NCBI GenBank assembly: GCA_013003425.1
Contig: JABDJB010000006.1
Span: forward strand, 72,248-136,247
From: Gammaproteobacteria bacterium
GTDB lineage: Bacteria; Pseudomonadota; Gammaproteobacteria; Steroidobacterales; JABDKV01
Reading direction: 5' to 3'
DNA length: 64,000 bases
In this document: positions 9,315 through 17,821 of the stretch, in pieces
How positions within the stretch are numbered: the stretch's first letter is position 1
How the letters are laid out: the number at the start of each line of letters is the position of its first letter
Translations under genes and position numbers: made by a program
The notes under the pieces: generated by a model
The model's database searches: none
What the model was told of the DNA's origin: nothing
The model's input: only the letters and a program-made list of their open reading frames with translations

Positions 9315-10118
9315 TCATGTGAGCTGCTGTGACCAGCCCAACCCGATCAGGAACAACGGCGCACCGGCCGCCATGCTGTCAATACGATCCAACACGCCAC
9401 CGTGACCTGGAAACAGGTTGCCGCTGTCTTTCAGCCCTGCGTTGCGCTTGAAAACGCTCATAGTCAGGTCACCCACGATCGAAATCAGCGCGACCGCGAT
9501 GCCCAGCGACAACATGAAGACCAGCGGCATCCCGAACCACCACGCTCCGGCTCCAGCCATCACCGCAACCAGCAGCAAGCCGCCGATCACACCCTCCCAG
9601 GTCTTTCCCGGGCTGACGTGAGGGGCCAGCCGGGTCTGGCCAAATGCCCGGCCGCTGAAATACGCTCCGCTGTCGGCCGCGGCAATCAGGACGAAGAAAT
9701 ACATGACCCACTGCGGCCCGTAAGCTACATGCAGGTGCGCCAGGGCCAGCCAGCCGGGTACCAGTATCAAAAGGCCCGCAAGCAGAACCAGCGGAAGCGG
9801 TACCGACACCGGGTAACGCAGCACCATAATAAACGCGGCGACCCACCATACGGCGGCCAGCAGCATCAGCGGCATTGGCGAATCTCCCGCCAGCCACCAG
9901 GCCAACGTCAGCCCCGTCGCGACCACGAGCATGTAGCCGACGCGTTTTGCTCCGGCCGGCAATGCGAGAAAGCCACCCCACTCCCATGCTCCGATCAGGA
10001 CGATCGCTCCGAGAAACGCGGCTCCCGCCATCCGTGGTGTAAGAAACAACACCGCTGCGACCGCGGAAATTGCCAGCAAAGCGGTAACCAGGCGCTTTAT
10101 CAGGCCCTCAGCTGGCAC
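9315..10118 (-). CDS. cdsA: Phosphatidate cytidylyltransferase
   Basis: Makes CDP-diacylglycerol from phosphatidate and CTP, the branch point of phospholipid synthesis, in the inner membrane. The protein is hydrophobic with about eight membrane segments. The family signature is near the C-terminus: VFKRNAGLKDSGNLFPGHGG followed by DRIDS. The open frame extends to 10217, but the extra N-terminus lies inside uppS and is polar. I place the start at GTG 10118, giving 267 residues and a short overlap with the uppS stop. CTG just before IKRLV (about 10103) is an alternative. Confidence 0.92.
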   Translation of the reverse strand: MPAEGLIKRLVTALLAISAVAAVLFLTPRMAGAAFLGAIVLIGAWEWGGFLALPAGAKRVGYMLVVATGLTLAWWLAGDSPMPLMLLAAVWWVAAFIMVLRYPVSVPLPLVLLAGLLILVPGWLALAHLHVAYGPQWVMYFFVLIAAADSGAYFSGRAFGQTRLAPHVSPGKTWEGVIGGLLLVAVMAGAGAWWFGMPLVFMLSLGIAVALISIVGDLTMSVFKRNAGLKDSGNLFPGHGGVLDRIDSMAAGAPLFLIGLGWSQQLT

Positions 10119-10848
10119 TGAGCTGCTCTGCCGTGCGGCCAAAGCGTCGCTGCCGCTCGCTGTAACTGTCGATCGCGCGATCGAGCAGAACGGCATCGAA
10201 ATCGGGCCACAGTGCATCGGAAAAATAAAACTCGGAATAGGCCAGGTTCCACAGCAGGAAGTTGCTCACGCGTTTTTCGCCGCCCGTTCGAATAAACAGG
10301 TCAGGGTCACGCGCAGTGCCGAGCGACAACTCGGCCGCAAGAGTCGCTTCGTCGAGGGAGTCTGCATCTATCTCGCCGGCGGCGATGCGGGCGGCGATGC
10401 GGCCGGTTGCGCGCAGTATGTCCCAGCGGCCGCCATAGGAAACGGCAATATTGAGCTGCAACCCGGTATTGCCGGCAGTCAGCTCCTCGCTGGCAGCCAT
10501 TTGCCGGGTGAGGTTGGCGGGCAACATGGCGCGGTCACCGATAAACCTGAGACGAACGTTATTTGTGTGCAGATCCTGCGCTTCTCGCTGGATTGCCTCG
10601 ACGAACAAGCGCATCAGCAGGCTGACTTCGCGCGGCGGGCGATTCCAGTTTTCGCTGCTGAAGGCAAACAGGGTCAGCATCTCTATGTCGCGCTGGCCGC
10701 AGGCCTCCACGACTTTCCGCGCAGCCCGTACACCCGCCCGGTGCCCGGAATTTCGCGGCAGGCCTCGCCGGCGCGCCCAGCGGCCGTTGCCATCCATCAC
10801 GATGGCAATATGCCGCGGATATTCGGGTTGTTTGCTGTCAGAACTCAT
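10108..10848 (-). CDS. uppS: Di-trans,poly-cis-undecaprenyl-diphosphate synthase
   Basis: Cis-prenyltransferase that condenses farnesyl diphosphate with eight isopentenyl diphosphates to make the C55 carrier for peptidoglycan and LPS. 246 residues with all family motifs: IVMDGNGRWA with catalytic Asp19, FAFSSENWNRP, and IRTGGEKRVSNFLLW near the C-terminus. It lies 18 nt after frr, without the intervening dxr of E. coli. ATG start at 10848. Confidence 0.97.
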   Translation of the reverse strand: MSSDSKQPEYPRHIAIVMDGNGRWARRRGLPRNSGHRAGVRAARKVVEACGQRDIEMLTLFAFSSENWNRPPREVSLLMRLFVEAIQREAQDLHTNNVRLRFIGDRAMLPANLTRQMAASEELTAGNTGLQLNIAVSYGGRWDILRATGRIAARIAAGEIDADSLDEATLAAELSLGTARDPDLFIRTGGEKRVSNFLLWNLAYSEFYFSDALWPDFDAVLLDRAIDSYSERQRRFGRTAEQLSAS

Positions 10849-10866
10849 GGGCGGCAGGTACTGCCG

Positions 10867-11424
10867 TTAAAATTCCATCAGTTCTTTTTCTTTTTCGGCC
10901 AACACCTCGTCAATTTTGGCGACGTGCTGGTCGGTGAGCGTCTGCACGTCGTCATGCGCACGGCGCTCCTCGTCCTCGCTGATATCCTTGTCTTTCAGCA
11001 AATCCTTCAGGTGATGCAAGGCATCACGGCGAATATTCCTGACGCTTACGCGAGCCTGCTCGGCCTCGGCCTTGACGATGCGAATCATGTCTTTGCGCCG
11101 CTCTTCGGTGAGTGGCGGCAATGGCACACGTATCAGGGTGCCTGCCGTTGCCGGGGTAAGCCCGAGATCGGAAGTCATGATCGCCTTCTCGACTACCGTC
11201 ACCATCGGCTTTTCCCACGGCGACACGGTCAGCGTGCGCGAATCTTCAACACCAATATTCGCAACCTGCGACAGCGGCACGTCGGAGCCATAGTATTCCA
11301 CGGTGATGTGATCCAGCAGGCTGGTGTGAGCCCGGCCGGTACGCAGCTTCTTGAACTCACGATGCAGAGCCTCGATGCTCTTGTCCATCCGCTCAGAAGC
11401 GTCGTTCATGATTTCCTTAATCAT
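10867..11424 (-). CDS. frr: Ribosome recycling factor
   Basis: Dissociates post-termination ribosomes with EF-G. 185 residues, exactly the family length. The N-terminus has [14 protein letters not shown] and the [20 protein letters not shown] motif; the end has [18 protein letters not shown]. It overlaps the end of pyrH by 8 nt. The start MIKEIMNDA at 11424 matches the usual RRF start. Confidence 0.98.
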   Translation of the reverse strand: MIKEIMNDASERMDKSIEALHREFKKLRTGRAHTSLLDHITVEYYGSDVPLSQVANIGVEDSRTLTVSPWEKPMVTVVEKAIMTSDLGLTPATAGTLIRVPLPPLTEERRKDMIRIVKAEAEQARVSVRNIRRDALHHLKDLLKDKDISEDEERRAHDDVQTLTDQHVAKIDEVLAEKEKELMEF

Positions 11425-12163
11425 TGGTTATAACCCGATCGTCATTTGTTACCAGAGTGCCTACCTGAGCACCACGCACAATACGTTCCAGTGCGCCCTG
11501 GTCTCCCAGGTTAAAAACCCGCAACGGCAGGTCGTTGTCGCGACACATAACTACTGCAGTCGCATCCATCACCATCAACTTGTCGGTCAACACCTGGTCG
11601 AATCCGATCTGGCTGAAGTGCACGGCATCCGGGTTTGTAACCGGATCGTCCGAGTACACGCCGTCGACCTTAGTTGCTTTCAGCAGGATGTCCGCGCCTA
11701 CCTCGATTGCGCGTAATGCAGCTGCAGTGTCGGTGGTAAAAAACGGATTGCCGGTGCCGGCAGCGAAAATCGTCACCCTCCCCTTTTCCAGGTGGCGGAC
11801 GGCGCGGCGGCGAATGTAGTCCTCACAGACTTCATTTATGCGTACAGCCGACATGACACGTGCATACATGTCGAATTGTTCCAGCGCGTCCTGCATTGCC
11901 AACGCGTTGATGACTGTAGCCAGCATTCCCATGTGATCGCCGGTGACCCGATCCATACCGGCACGTGCCAGCCCGGCCCCACGGAAAATATTGCCGCCGC
12001 CAATAACGACACCAATTTCGACGCCAAGTTCCACGATATCGCGTATTTCAGCCGCGATTCGCCGCAACACCTCCGGATCGATGCCGTAGTCCTCGGACCC
12101 CATCAGGGCCTCACCGCTGAGCTTCAGCAGGACACGTTTCAGGGTAGGATCGGCGTCATTCAT
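11417..12163 (-). CDS. pyrH: Uridylate kinase (UMP kinase)
   Basis: Phosphorylates UMP to UDP; an amino-acid-kinase-fold hexamer, usually activated by GTP and inhibited by UTP. 248 residues. [22 protein letters not shown] and the [15 protein letters not shown]-type segment (here [15 protein letters not shown]) are the canonical motifs. It lies 37 nt downstream of tsf and overlaps frr by 8 nt. Confidence 0.98.
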   Translation of the reverse strand: MNDADPTLKRVLLKLSGEALMGSEDYGIDPEVLRRIAAEIRDIVELGVEIGVVIGGGNIFRGAGLARAGMDRVTGDHMGMLATVINALAMQDALEQFDMYARVMSAVRINEVCEDYIRRRAVRHLEKGRVTIFAAGTGNPFFTTDTAAALRAIEVGADILLKATKVDGVYSDDPVTNPDAVHFSQIGFDQVLTDKLMVMDATAVVMCRDNDLPLRVFNLGDQGALERIVRGAQVGTLVTNDDRVITND

Positions 12164-12200
12164 TAAAGGTACCCGGCAGCTGCATCAGGCGCGCACTACG

Positions 12201-13076
12201 CTAGTCATCGCCGCGCACCTGCGCCATGACCTCAGCAGCAAAATCTTCCTGCTTTTTCTCTATTCCCTCACCGACTTCGAGGCGCACATAGCCAACTACG
12301 CTCGCTTCGGCAGCGCCAAGCAGCTTACCTACCGACGACTTGTCGTCTTTTACAAACGGCTGGCCCAGCAGCGAGATCGAATCGAGAAACTTGCGCAGCT
12401 TGCCGCTGACAATCTTGTCAATTATGGCGTCGGGCTTGCCTTCGCCGCGTGCCTGTTCAACAAAAATCTCCTTCTCACGACTGACCTGGTCTGCCGGCAC
12501 GTCATCGGGGCTCAGGTATGGCGGGTTGTTCCACGCAATGTGCATCGCTACGTCACGCGCCAGTTCCGCATCGCCCCCTTCGAGGGCCACTACCACGCCG
12601 ATCTTGTTGTTGGTGTGAATGTACTTGCCGAGCAAAGTGCCGCCCTGCTGCACACCCAAACGACGTACCTGGATGTTTTCTCCAAGACTGGCGATCAGGT
12701 CGCGACGAGCCTCGTCGACTGTCTTGCCTGCCATCGGACAAGCGGCAAGCTCGTCGATGGTAGCCGGCTTTGCCTCCAGCACGGTCCGCGCGATCGCGCT
12801 GGTAAAATCAGCAAAGGCGTCACCGCGAGCAACAAAATCTGTCTCGCAGTTGACCTCGACGATCGCTGCGCTGCCGTCGCCTTCGGCGATGGCTACGGCG
12901 CCTTCGGCCGCAACACGTCCCGCTTTCTTGTCAGCTTTGAGTGCACCGGATTTACGCATCTGGTCGACGGCTGCTTCGATATCGCCGCCGGTTTCGGTCA
13001 GCGCCTTCTTGCAGTCCATCATCCCTGCGCCGGTGCGCTCGCGCAGCTCTTTTACCAGCGCTGCAGTAATTGCCAT
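12201..13076 (-). CDS. tsf: Translation elongation factor Ts
   Basis: Nucleotide exchange factor for EF-Tu. 291 residues, slightly longer than in E. coli (283). The N-terminal UBA-like domain has VKELRERTGAGMMDCKKAL; the core has EVNCETDFVARGDAF. It follows rpsB after a 53-nt spacer that contains a GC-rich hairpin. ATG at 13076 has a GAGAG-type ribosome site upstream. Confidence 0.98.
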   Translation of the reverse strand: MAITAALVKELRERTGAGMMDCKKALTETGGDIEAAVDQMRKSGALKADKKAGRVAAEGAVAIAEGDGSAAIVEVNCETDFVARGDAFADFTSAIARTVLEAKPATIDELAACPMAGKTVDEARRDLIASLGENIQVRRLGVQQGGTLLGKYIHTNNKIGVVVALEGGDAELARDVAMHIAWNNPPYLSPDDVPADQVSREKEIFVEQARGEGKPDAIIDKIVSGKLRKFLDSISLLGQPFVKDDKSSVGKLLGAAEASVVGYVRLEVGEGIEKKQEDFAAEVMAQVRGDD

Positions 13077-13093
13077 TTCTAGTCTCTCCCTTG

Positions 13094-13115
13094 CGTGCCC
13101 GCGTTCACGGGCACG
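13094..13115 (-). other. Hairpin between rpsB and tsf
   Basis: Perfect 8-bp inverted repeat CGTGCCCG / CGGGCACG around a 6-nt loop in the rpsB-tsf spacer. On the transcribed strand it is not followed by a U-run, so it is not a classical intrinsic terminator. It may set the rpsB:tsf ratio by partial termination or RNA processing; that role is inference. Confidence 0.6.
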
Positions 13116-13129
13116 GCAACTTGATCGTT

Positions 13130-14191
13130 TCAGGATTTCGCGACATCACTGTCGGCGGCAGGTGCATCGGGCTCACTCTTCGCAGCAACCGGCTCGGCGG
13201 CCGGCGCCTCGGGCTCGCTCTTCGCAGCAGCCGGCTCGGCGGCCGGCGCATCGGGCTCGCTCTTCGCAGCAACCGGCTCGGCGGCTGGTGCCTCGGGCTC
13301 GCTCTTCGCAGCAGCCGGCTCGGCGGTCTTCTCACCGTCAGCTGCAGCCGCCGGTTTTTTCTCTACCGGTTTGGCAGCCGCCTTTTTTCGTGTCGCTGTC
13401 TTGCGACCGGTCTTCTTCCTGCCGGTCTTGCGCTGCGCTTTCTTCTTGCGCGGCTTACCGTCCTCGTCGAGCTCGACAAACTCGTCGTCGCCCACCGCGA
13501 CCTCCGGCACAGATGCCTTGCCGTCCAGCACGGCTTCGGCAACGCCCTGCGAATACAACTGTATCGCCCGCATCGCGTCATCGTTGCCCGGAATGATGTA
13601 ATCCACCTCGTCGGGCGAGCAGTTTGTGTCGACAATCGCCACCACGGGAATGCCGAGCTTGCGCGCCTCGTGCACCGCAATCTTCTCGTGACCGACGTCC
13701 ACGACGAACACAACATCAGGCAGCGAATTCATGTCCTTGATACCGCCGAGGCTGCGCTCGAGCTTTTCCATTTCGCGCGTGAGTCCCAATGCCTCTTTCT
13801 TGGTCAGCCTTTCGAAGCTGCCATCCTCGGCCATCGTTTCAAGATTCTTCAGGCGCTTGACGGATTGCTTTATTGTCTTGAAGTTGGTGAGCATTCCACC
13901 GAGCCAGCGATGACTGACATGCGGCATGCCGCACTTGCCGGCTTCCTCGCGGATAGCCTGACGAGCAGAACGCTTTGTTCCAACAAACAGCACGTTGCCG
14001 CCGTCGGCAACGATACGCTTGATGAAGGTGGTCGCCTCGAGGTACATCGGCAATGTACGCTCGAGATTTATAATATGAATTTTGTTGCGCTCGCCGAAGA
14101 TGTAGGGTGCCATCTTCGGACTCCAGTAACGGGTTTGATGGCCGAAGTGAACGCCAGCCTCGAGCATCTGCCGCATCGATACGTTATACAT
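13130..14191 (-). CDS. rpsB: 30S ribosomal protein S2 with long repetitive C-terminal extension
   Basis: S2 core (residues 1 to about 240) is canonical: [70 protein letters not shown]. coli S2 has 241 residues; this one has 353. The extra 110 residues are a Lys/Arg-rich linker ([19 protein letters not shown]) followed by about four 14-residue repeats of the type [14 protein letters not shown], alternating SEPE and SEPD. The start is ATG 14191, with a strong GGGAG site 5 nt upstream; an open extension to 14254 is leader. First gene of the operon. Confidence 0.96.
   Translation of the reverse strand: MYNVSMRQMLEAGVHFGHQTRYWSPKMAPYIFGERNKIHIINLERTLPMYLEATTFIKRIVADGGNVLFVGTKRSARQAIREEAGKCGMPHVSHRWLGGMLTNFKTIKQSVKRLKNLETMAEDGSFERLTKKEALGLTREMEKLERSLGGIKDMNSLPDVVFVVDVGHEKIAVHEARKLGIPVVAIVDTNCSPDEVDYIIPGNDDAMRAIQLYSQGVAEAVLDGKASVPEVAVGDDEFVELDEDGKPRKKKAQRKTGRKKTGRKTATRKKAAAKPVEKKPAAAADGEKTAEPAAAKSEPEAPAAEPVAAKSEPDAPAAEPAAAKSEPEAPAAEPVAAKSEPDAPAADSDVAKS
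13145..13320 (-). repeat. In-frame 42-bp tandem repeats in the 3' part of rpsB
   Basis: About four 42-bp units (84-bp higher-order period), each encoding AAKSEP(E/D)APAAEP followed by V or A. The plus strand shows alternating ctcttcgcagca and ctcttcgcagcaa blocks. The period is a multiple of three, so copy-number change would preserve the frame. Confidence 0.85.
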
Positions 14192-14230
14192 GTTGTCTCC
14201 CGGGTTGAGCCTCCACGTGCCCCATACGAC

Positions 14231-14253
14231 AACCCCTCGCCTGGCGAGGGGCA
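14231..14253 (-). promoter_or_regulatory. Hairpin in the rpsB leader
   Basis: Perfect palindrome CCCCTCGCC-T-GGCGAGGGG at 14233-14251, about 40 nt upstream of the rpsB start and within its predicted leader of about 110 nt. Leaders of rpsB in gammaproteobacteria are known to be structured and to mediate S2 autoregulation. Whether this hairpin belongs to that element was not tested. Confidence 0.5.
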
Positions 14254-14308
14254 CCCAGCCGCATGTGACGACACATGTGTGGTGTTAAATTGCTGAAAAA
14301 GCGCGCGA

Positions 14309-14337
14309 TTTATACCATAAAGGCCGCGGCGCAACAA
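14309..14337 (-). promoter_or_regulatory. rpsB promoter, extended -10 with GC-rich discriminator
   Basis: On the minus strand: -35 TTGTTG (14337-14332), 17-nt spacer, -10 TATAAA (14314-14309) preceded by TGG (extended -10), then the GC-rich discriminator TCGCGCGC. That discriminator type is characteristic of stringently controlled ribosomal-protein promoters. A weaker plus-strand promoter for map (TTGCTG 14290-14295, 17 nt, TACCAT 14313-14318) would overlap it. Confidence 0.7.
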
Positions 14338-14399
14338 TTTGGTTGCGCCAGAGCGGCCGGCGCCGGACAATGCCAGCGCCCGGCCACCCGGAAAGCATC

Positions 14400-15167
14400 A
14401 TGACAGTCACCCTTAAAACACCGGAAGAACAGGAAAAAATGCGGATTGCCGGCCGCCTGGCGGCGGCCGCCCTGGACATGATCGGCGAGCACGTCAGGCC
14501 GGGGATCACCACCGAGGAGCTGGACGCGATCTGCCACCGCCACATTACCGAGGTCCAGGGCGCGGTCCCGGCACCGCTCAATTACAAGGGTTTCCCCAAA
14601 TCAATCTGTACTTCGGTGAATCACGTGGTCTGCCACGGGATCCCGGGGCCAAAGAAACTGAAGAAAGGCGATATCGTCAACATCGACATCACCGTGATCA
14701 AGGACGGCTGGCATGGCGATACCAGCCGCATGTTCCTGGTTGGCGAGCCAGCGGTTCGCGCTCGGCGGATCTGCAATATCGCGCACGAAGCCATGCGGCG
14801 CGGTATCGAAATGGTCAGACCCGGTGCCCGCCTCGGTGACATAGGCCATGCGATCCAGTCCTATGTCGAAAGCGAAGGCTGTTCGGTTGTGCGCGACTAC
14901 TGTGGCCACGGAATCGGCGAGGTATTTCACGAAGACCCGAAGGTGCTGCATTACGGAACGCCAGGCACCGGGTTGCAGATTGAGGCGGGAATGACGTTTA
15001 CGATCGAACCCATGGTCAACGTTGGCCGTTACCACACAAAACTGCTGAAAGACGGCTGGACGGTAGTAACAAAGGATCATTCCCTGTCGGCGCAGTGGGA
15101 ACACACGATCCTCGTTACCGAAGCCGGATTCGAAGTGCTCACGCTGGGCGCCAGCGGCGAGATCTGA
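14400..15167 (+). CDS. map: Methionine aminopeptidase, type I
   Basis: Removes the initiator Met from nascent proteins. The open frame starts at 14343, but homology begins at ATG 14400 (MTVTLKTPEEQEKMRIAGRLAA), with GGAAAG just upstream. This gives 255 residues, close to the family's roughly 264. The metal-binding pattern is present: DITVIKDGWHGDTSRM, the His in YCGHGIGEVFHEDP, and Glu residues in FTIEPMVN and SAQWEHTILVT. Divergent from rpsB, the standard arrangement; the stop overlaps the glnD start (TGATG). Confidence 0.97.
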   Translation: MTVTLKTPEEQEKMRIAGRLAAAALDMIGEHVRPGITTEELDAICHRHITEVQGAVPAPLNYKGFPKSICTSVNHVVCHGIPGPKKLKKGDIVNIDITVIKDGWHGDTSRMFLVGEPAVRARRICNIAHEAMRRGIEMVRPGARLGDIGHAIQSYVESEGCSVVRDYCGHGIGEVFHEDPKVLHYGTPGTGLQIEAGMTFTIEPMVNVGRYHTKLLKDGWTVVTKDHSLSAQWEHTILVTEAGFEVLTLGASGEI

Positions 15168-17821
15168 TGTCGCACGGCGCGCATGTTGCCGGCAATAGCT
15201 GGCCGCCGGTGCACGGGCTGGCCGAAGTGGTAGCAAAACCTGCTGCGCAGCGGTTGGCAGCGTACAAAGACGCAATCTCGCGCGGCGATGAATTGCTGGC
15301 ACAACGTTTCGCCGCGGGCGAGGACATCGAAACGCTCGTGCGCGATCGAGCGAAACTGATCGACGAGCTGCTGGTACACGCCTGGACGGGGATCGACGGC
15401 CCCGGCGACGTTGCGCTTGTTGCCGTTGGCGGTTACGGGCGCGGTGAACTGCACCCGGGTTCCGATATCGACATCATGCTGCTGCTACCGGATCATACCG
15501 GCGACAGCTGGCGCGAGCCGGCGGAAAAATACTTCACTTTCCTGTGGGACATCGGCCTGGAAATCGGCCATAGCGTGCGCACGATAAGCGACTGCGTACG
15601 CGAAAGCGAAGCCGATATAACGGTTGCCACCGCGCTGATGGAATCGCGTTGCCTGTGTGGCAACGGCGACCACTTTGCCAGCATGCGGGCAGCGGTTGGG
15701 CCAGACCGCGTCTGGCCCTCGGCAGAGTTTTTCGAGGCCAAGCTGGCCGAACAGGTTGCACGTCACAAGCGCTATGACGAAACCCCGTACAAACTGGAAC
15801 CTAATGTAAAAGGAAGTCCGGGCGGGTTGCGCGATATCCAGATGATCGGTTGGGTGGCAAAACGTCATTTTGGCGTTGCCACATCACGCGAACTTGTGGA
15901 GCTTGGCTTTCTGACCGCACAGGAAATCCGCCGCCTGCGGGCTGGCCGTGCATTCCTGTGGCAATTGCGCTTTGCCCTGCACGTGCTCACGGGGCGGCGC
16001 GAGGACCGACTGCTGTTCGACCACCAGGTGCGCATCGCCAAAATGCTCGGTTACAGCGACAGCAATCACAACCTTGCCGTCGAGCAACTCATGCAGCGCT
16101 ATTACCGCACCGTCATGGAGCTCGGCCTGCTTAATGAAATGCTGCTGCAGCTGTTCCAGGAAGCTATCCTGATGCGCCCCGATGCGCCGGCAACGCCAAT
16201 TAATGAGCGCTTCCACGAGCACAATGGCTACCTGGCGCTGTCTGCCGACGATGTGTTCGAGCGCAACCCGGCGGCGCTGCTCGAGACATTCCAGCTGCTG
16301 CAGGAAAACCCGCACCTGCGCGGGGTCAGCGCCAACACCATTCGCCACATACGTGATTCACTGCACCTGATCGACGATGACTTTCGCGCGGCTCCCGCGC
16401 ACAAGAAAATGTTTATGGACATTCTGCGCGCCGACCGGTTTGTAACCACCGCTTTGCGCCGCATGAATGCCTACGGCGTGCTCGGGCGTTACCTGCCGGA
16501 GTTCGGTCAGATAGTCGGCCGTATGCAGTACGACCTGTTCCACACCTACACCGTCGATGCACACACGCTGTTCGTGTTGCGCAACCTGCGGCGTTTTGCC
16601 GTCGAGCCTGCAAACCCCGCCTATCCGCATTGCAGCGAGATCATACGTGGCCTGGCCAAGCCCGAGCTGGCCTACCTGGCGGCGCTGTTCCACGACATCG
16701 CCAAGGGCCGCGGCGGCGATCATTCAATGCTTGGTGCGGCGGATGCCAAACGCTTCTGCCTGGATCACGGCCTGAGCGAGTACGAAGCGAGGCTGGTTGC
16801 CTGGCTGGTAAGCAAACACCTGATTCTTTCGGTGACGGCACAGAAAAAAGACATCGATGACCCGCAGGTTATTCACGAGTTTGCTACCGAGGTAGGTGAC
16901 GAACAGCATCTCGAGTATCTCTATGTGCTGACGGTGGCGGACCTTACCGGCACCAACCCGAAACTGTGGAATTCGTGGAAGGCTTCGTTGTTCGAGGAGC
17001 TGTTCCTGCTGACCCGCCGCGCGCTGCGCCGCGGCCTGGGCAACCCGATTGACCGCGACACGCTGATAAACGAAACACAGAGCGAGGCTCTGCAGCTTCT
17101 GGCAGAGCTGGAAGTTGACCGGGAAAAATCACAAGCAGTCTGGACGCACCTGCCGGATGGCTATTTCCTGCGTCATTCGCCACAGGAAATTGCGTGGCAC
17201 ACGCAACTTCTGGCGAGTCACACCGCTGACCAGCCGCTGGTGGCAGTTGACGCTACGCCAACCCGTGGTGGCACCAGCCTTTTCGTTTACTCGCCTGACC
17301 GCATGCATACCTTTGCCATGACTACCGCGGTACTGGACGAAATGGGATTTAACATTATCGACGCCCGCATCAGCCGCAGCCGGGACAGCGCCAGCATCGA
17401 AGCATTTCGCGTAACCGAAGCCAGTGGCGAGGCCCTGATCGACGCAGACCGTGCCGCGGCACTCACAACTGCCATCAGCCGCGAACTGAACGCCGATGCC
17501 CCCGGCCAGCCCGGCGTCACCCGCCGGGCGCCACGCCAGGTGCGAATGTTCAGCACGCCTACCCGGATCAACTTCAGCGATGATCAACACAATCGCCGCA
17601 CCATGATGGAGCTGACTGCCGGCGACCGTCCGGGCCTGTTATCACAAGTCGGCGACGTATTCCGCCGCTACGACATCGTTATCGAGACCGCGAAGATCAC
17701 AACCGTGGGCGAGCGTGCCGAAGACGTCTTTTACATCACCGATGCCACAGGCAACGCGCTTTCCGGCGCACAGTGCGAGCAGCTCAATAGCGAGTTGCTC
17801 GAGTCGCTGGACCAGCAGTGA
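15167..17821 (+). CDS. glnD: Bifunctional PII uridylyltransferase/uridylyl-removing enzyme
   Basis: Nitrogen sensor that uridylylates PII proteins under nitrogen limitation and deuridylylates them when glutamine is high. From ATG 15167 the protein has 884 residues (E. coli 890). Domains: nucleotidyltransferase (GGYGRGELHPGSDIDIMLLL, about residues 88-107), PII-UTase linker, HD hydrolase (YLAALFHDIAKGRGGDHS, about 505), and two C-terminal ACT domains (about 705-785 and 810-884; the second starts near TAGDRPGLLSQVGDVF). An upstream in-frame start at 15095 lies within map and is unlikely. Confidence 0.97.
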   Translation: MSHGAHVAGNSWPPVHGLAEVVAKPAAQRLAAYKDAISRGDELLAQRFAAGEDIETLVRDRAKLIDELLVHAWTGIDGPGDVALVAVGGYGRGELHPGSDIDIMLLLPDHTGDSWREPAEKYFTFLWDIGLEIGHSVRTISDCVRESEADITVATALMESRCLCGNGDHFASMRAAVGPDRVWPSAEFFEAKLAEQVARHKRYDETPYKLEPNVKGSPGGLRDIQMIGWVAKRHFGVATSRELVELGFLTAQEIRRLRAGRAFLWQLRFALHVLTGRREDRLLFDHQVRIAKMLGYSDSNHNLAVEQLMQRYYRTVMELGLLNEMLLQLFQEAILMRPDAPATPINERFHEHNGYLALSADDVFERNPAALLETFQLLQENPHLRGVSANTIRHIRDSLHLIDDDFRAAPAHKKMFMDILRADRFVTTALRRMNAYGVLGRYLPEFGQIVGRMQYDLFHTYTVDAHTLFVLRNLRRFAVEPANPAYPHCSEIIRGLAKPELAYLAALFHDIAKGRGGDHSMLGAADAKRFCLDHGLSEYEARLVAWLVSKHLILSVTAQKKDIDDPQVIHEFATEVGDEQHLEYLYVLTVADLTGTNPKLWNSWKASLFEELFLLTRRALRRGLGNPIDRDTLINETQSEALQLLAELEVDREKSQAVWTHLPDGYFLRHSPQEIAWHTQLLASHTADQPLVAVDATPTRGGTSLFVYSPDRMHTFAMTTAVLDEMGFNIIDARISRSRDSASIEAFRVTEASGEALIDADRAAALTTAISRELNADAPGQPGVTRRAPRQVRMFSTPTRINFSDDQHNRRTMMELTAGDRPGLLSQVGDVFRRYDIVIETAKITTVGERAEDVFYITDATGNALSGAQCEQLNSELLESLDQQ

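Noticed and set aside
9402-10121. A 239-residue plus-strand ORF opposite cdsA
   Set aside because: Low-complexity His/Gln/Arg composition typical of an antisense frame of a hydrophobic gene.
13145-13320. Repeat region in rpsB as an independent mobile repeat
   Set aside because: Period is 42 nt in frame with S2 and it lacks inverted ends; it is simple coding-repeat expansion.
13070-14296. A 408-residue plus-strand ORF opposite rpsB
   Set aside because: Shadow of rpsB; it mirrors the repeat region and has no plausible product.
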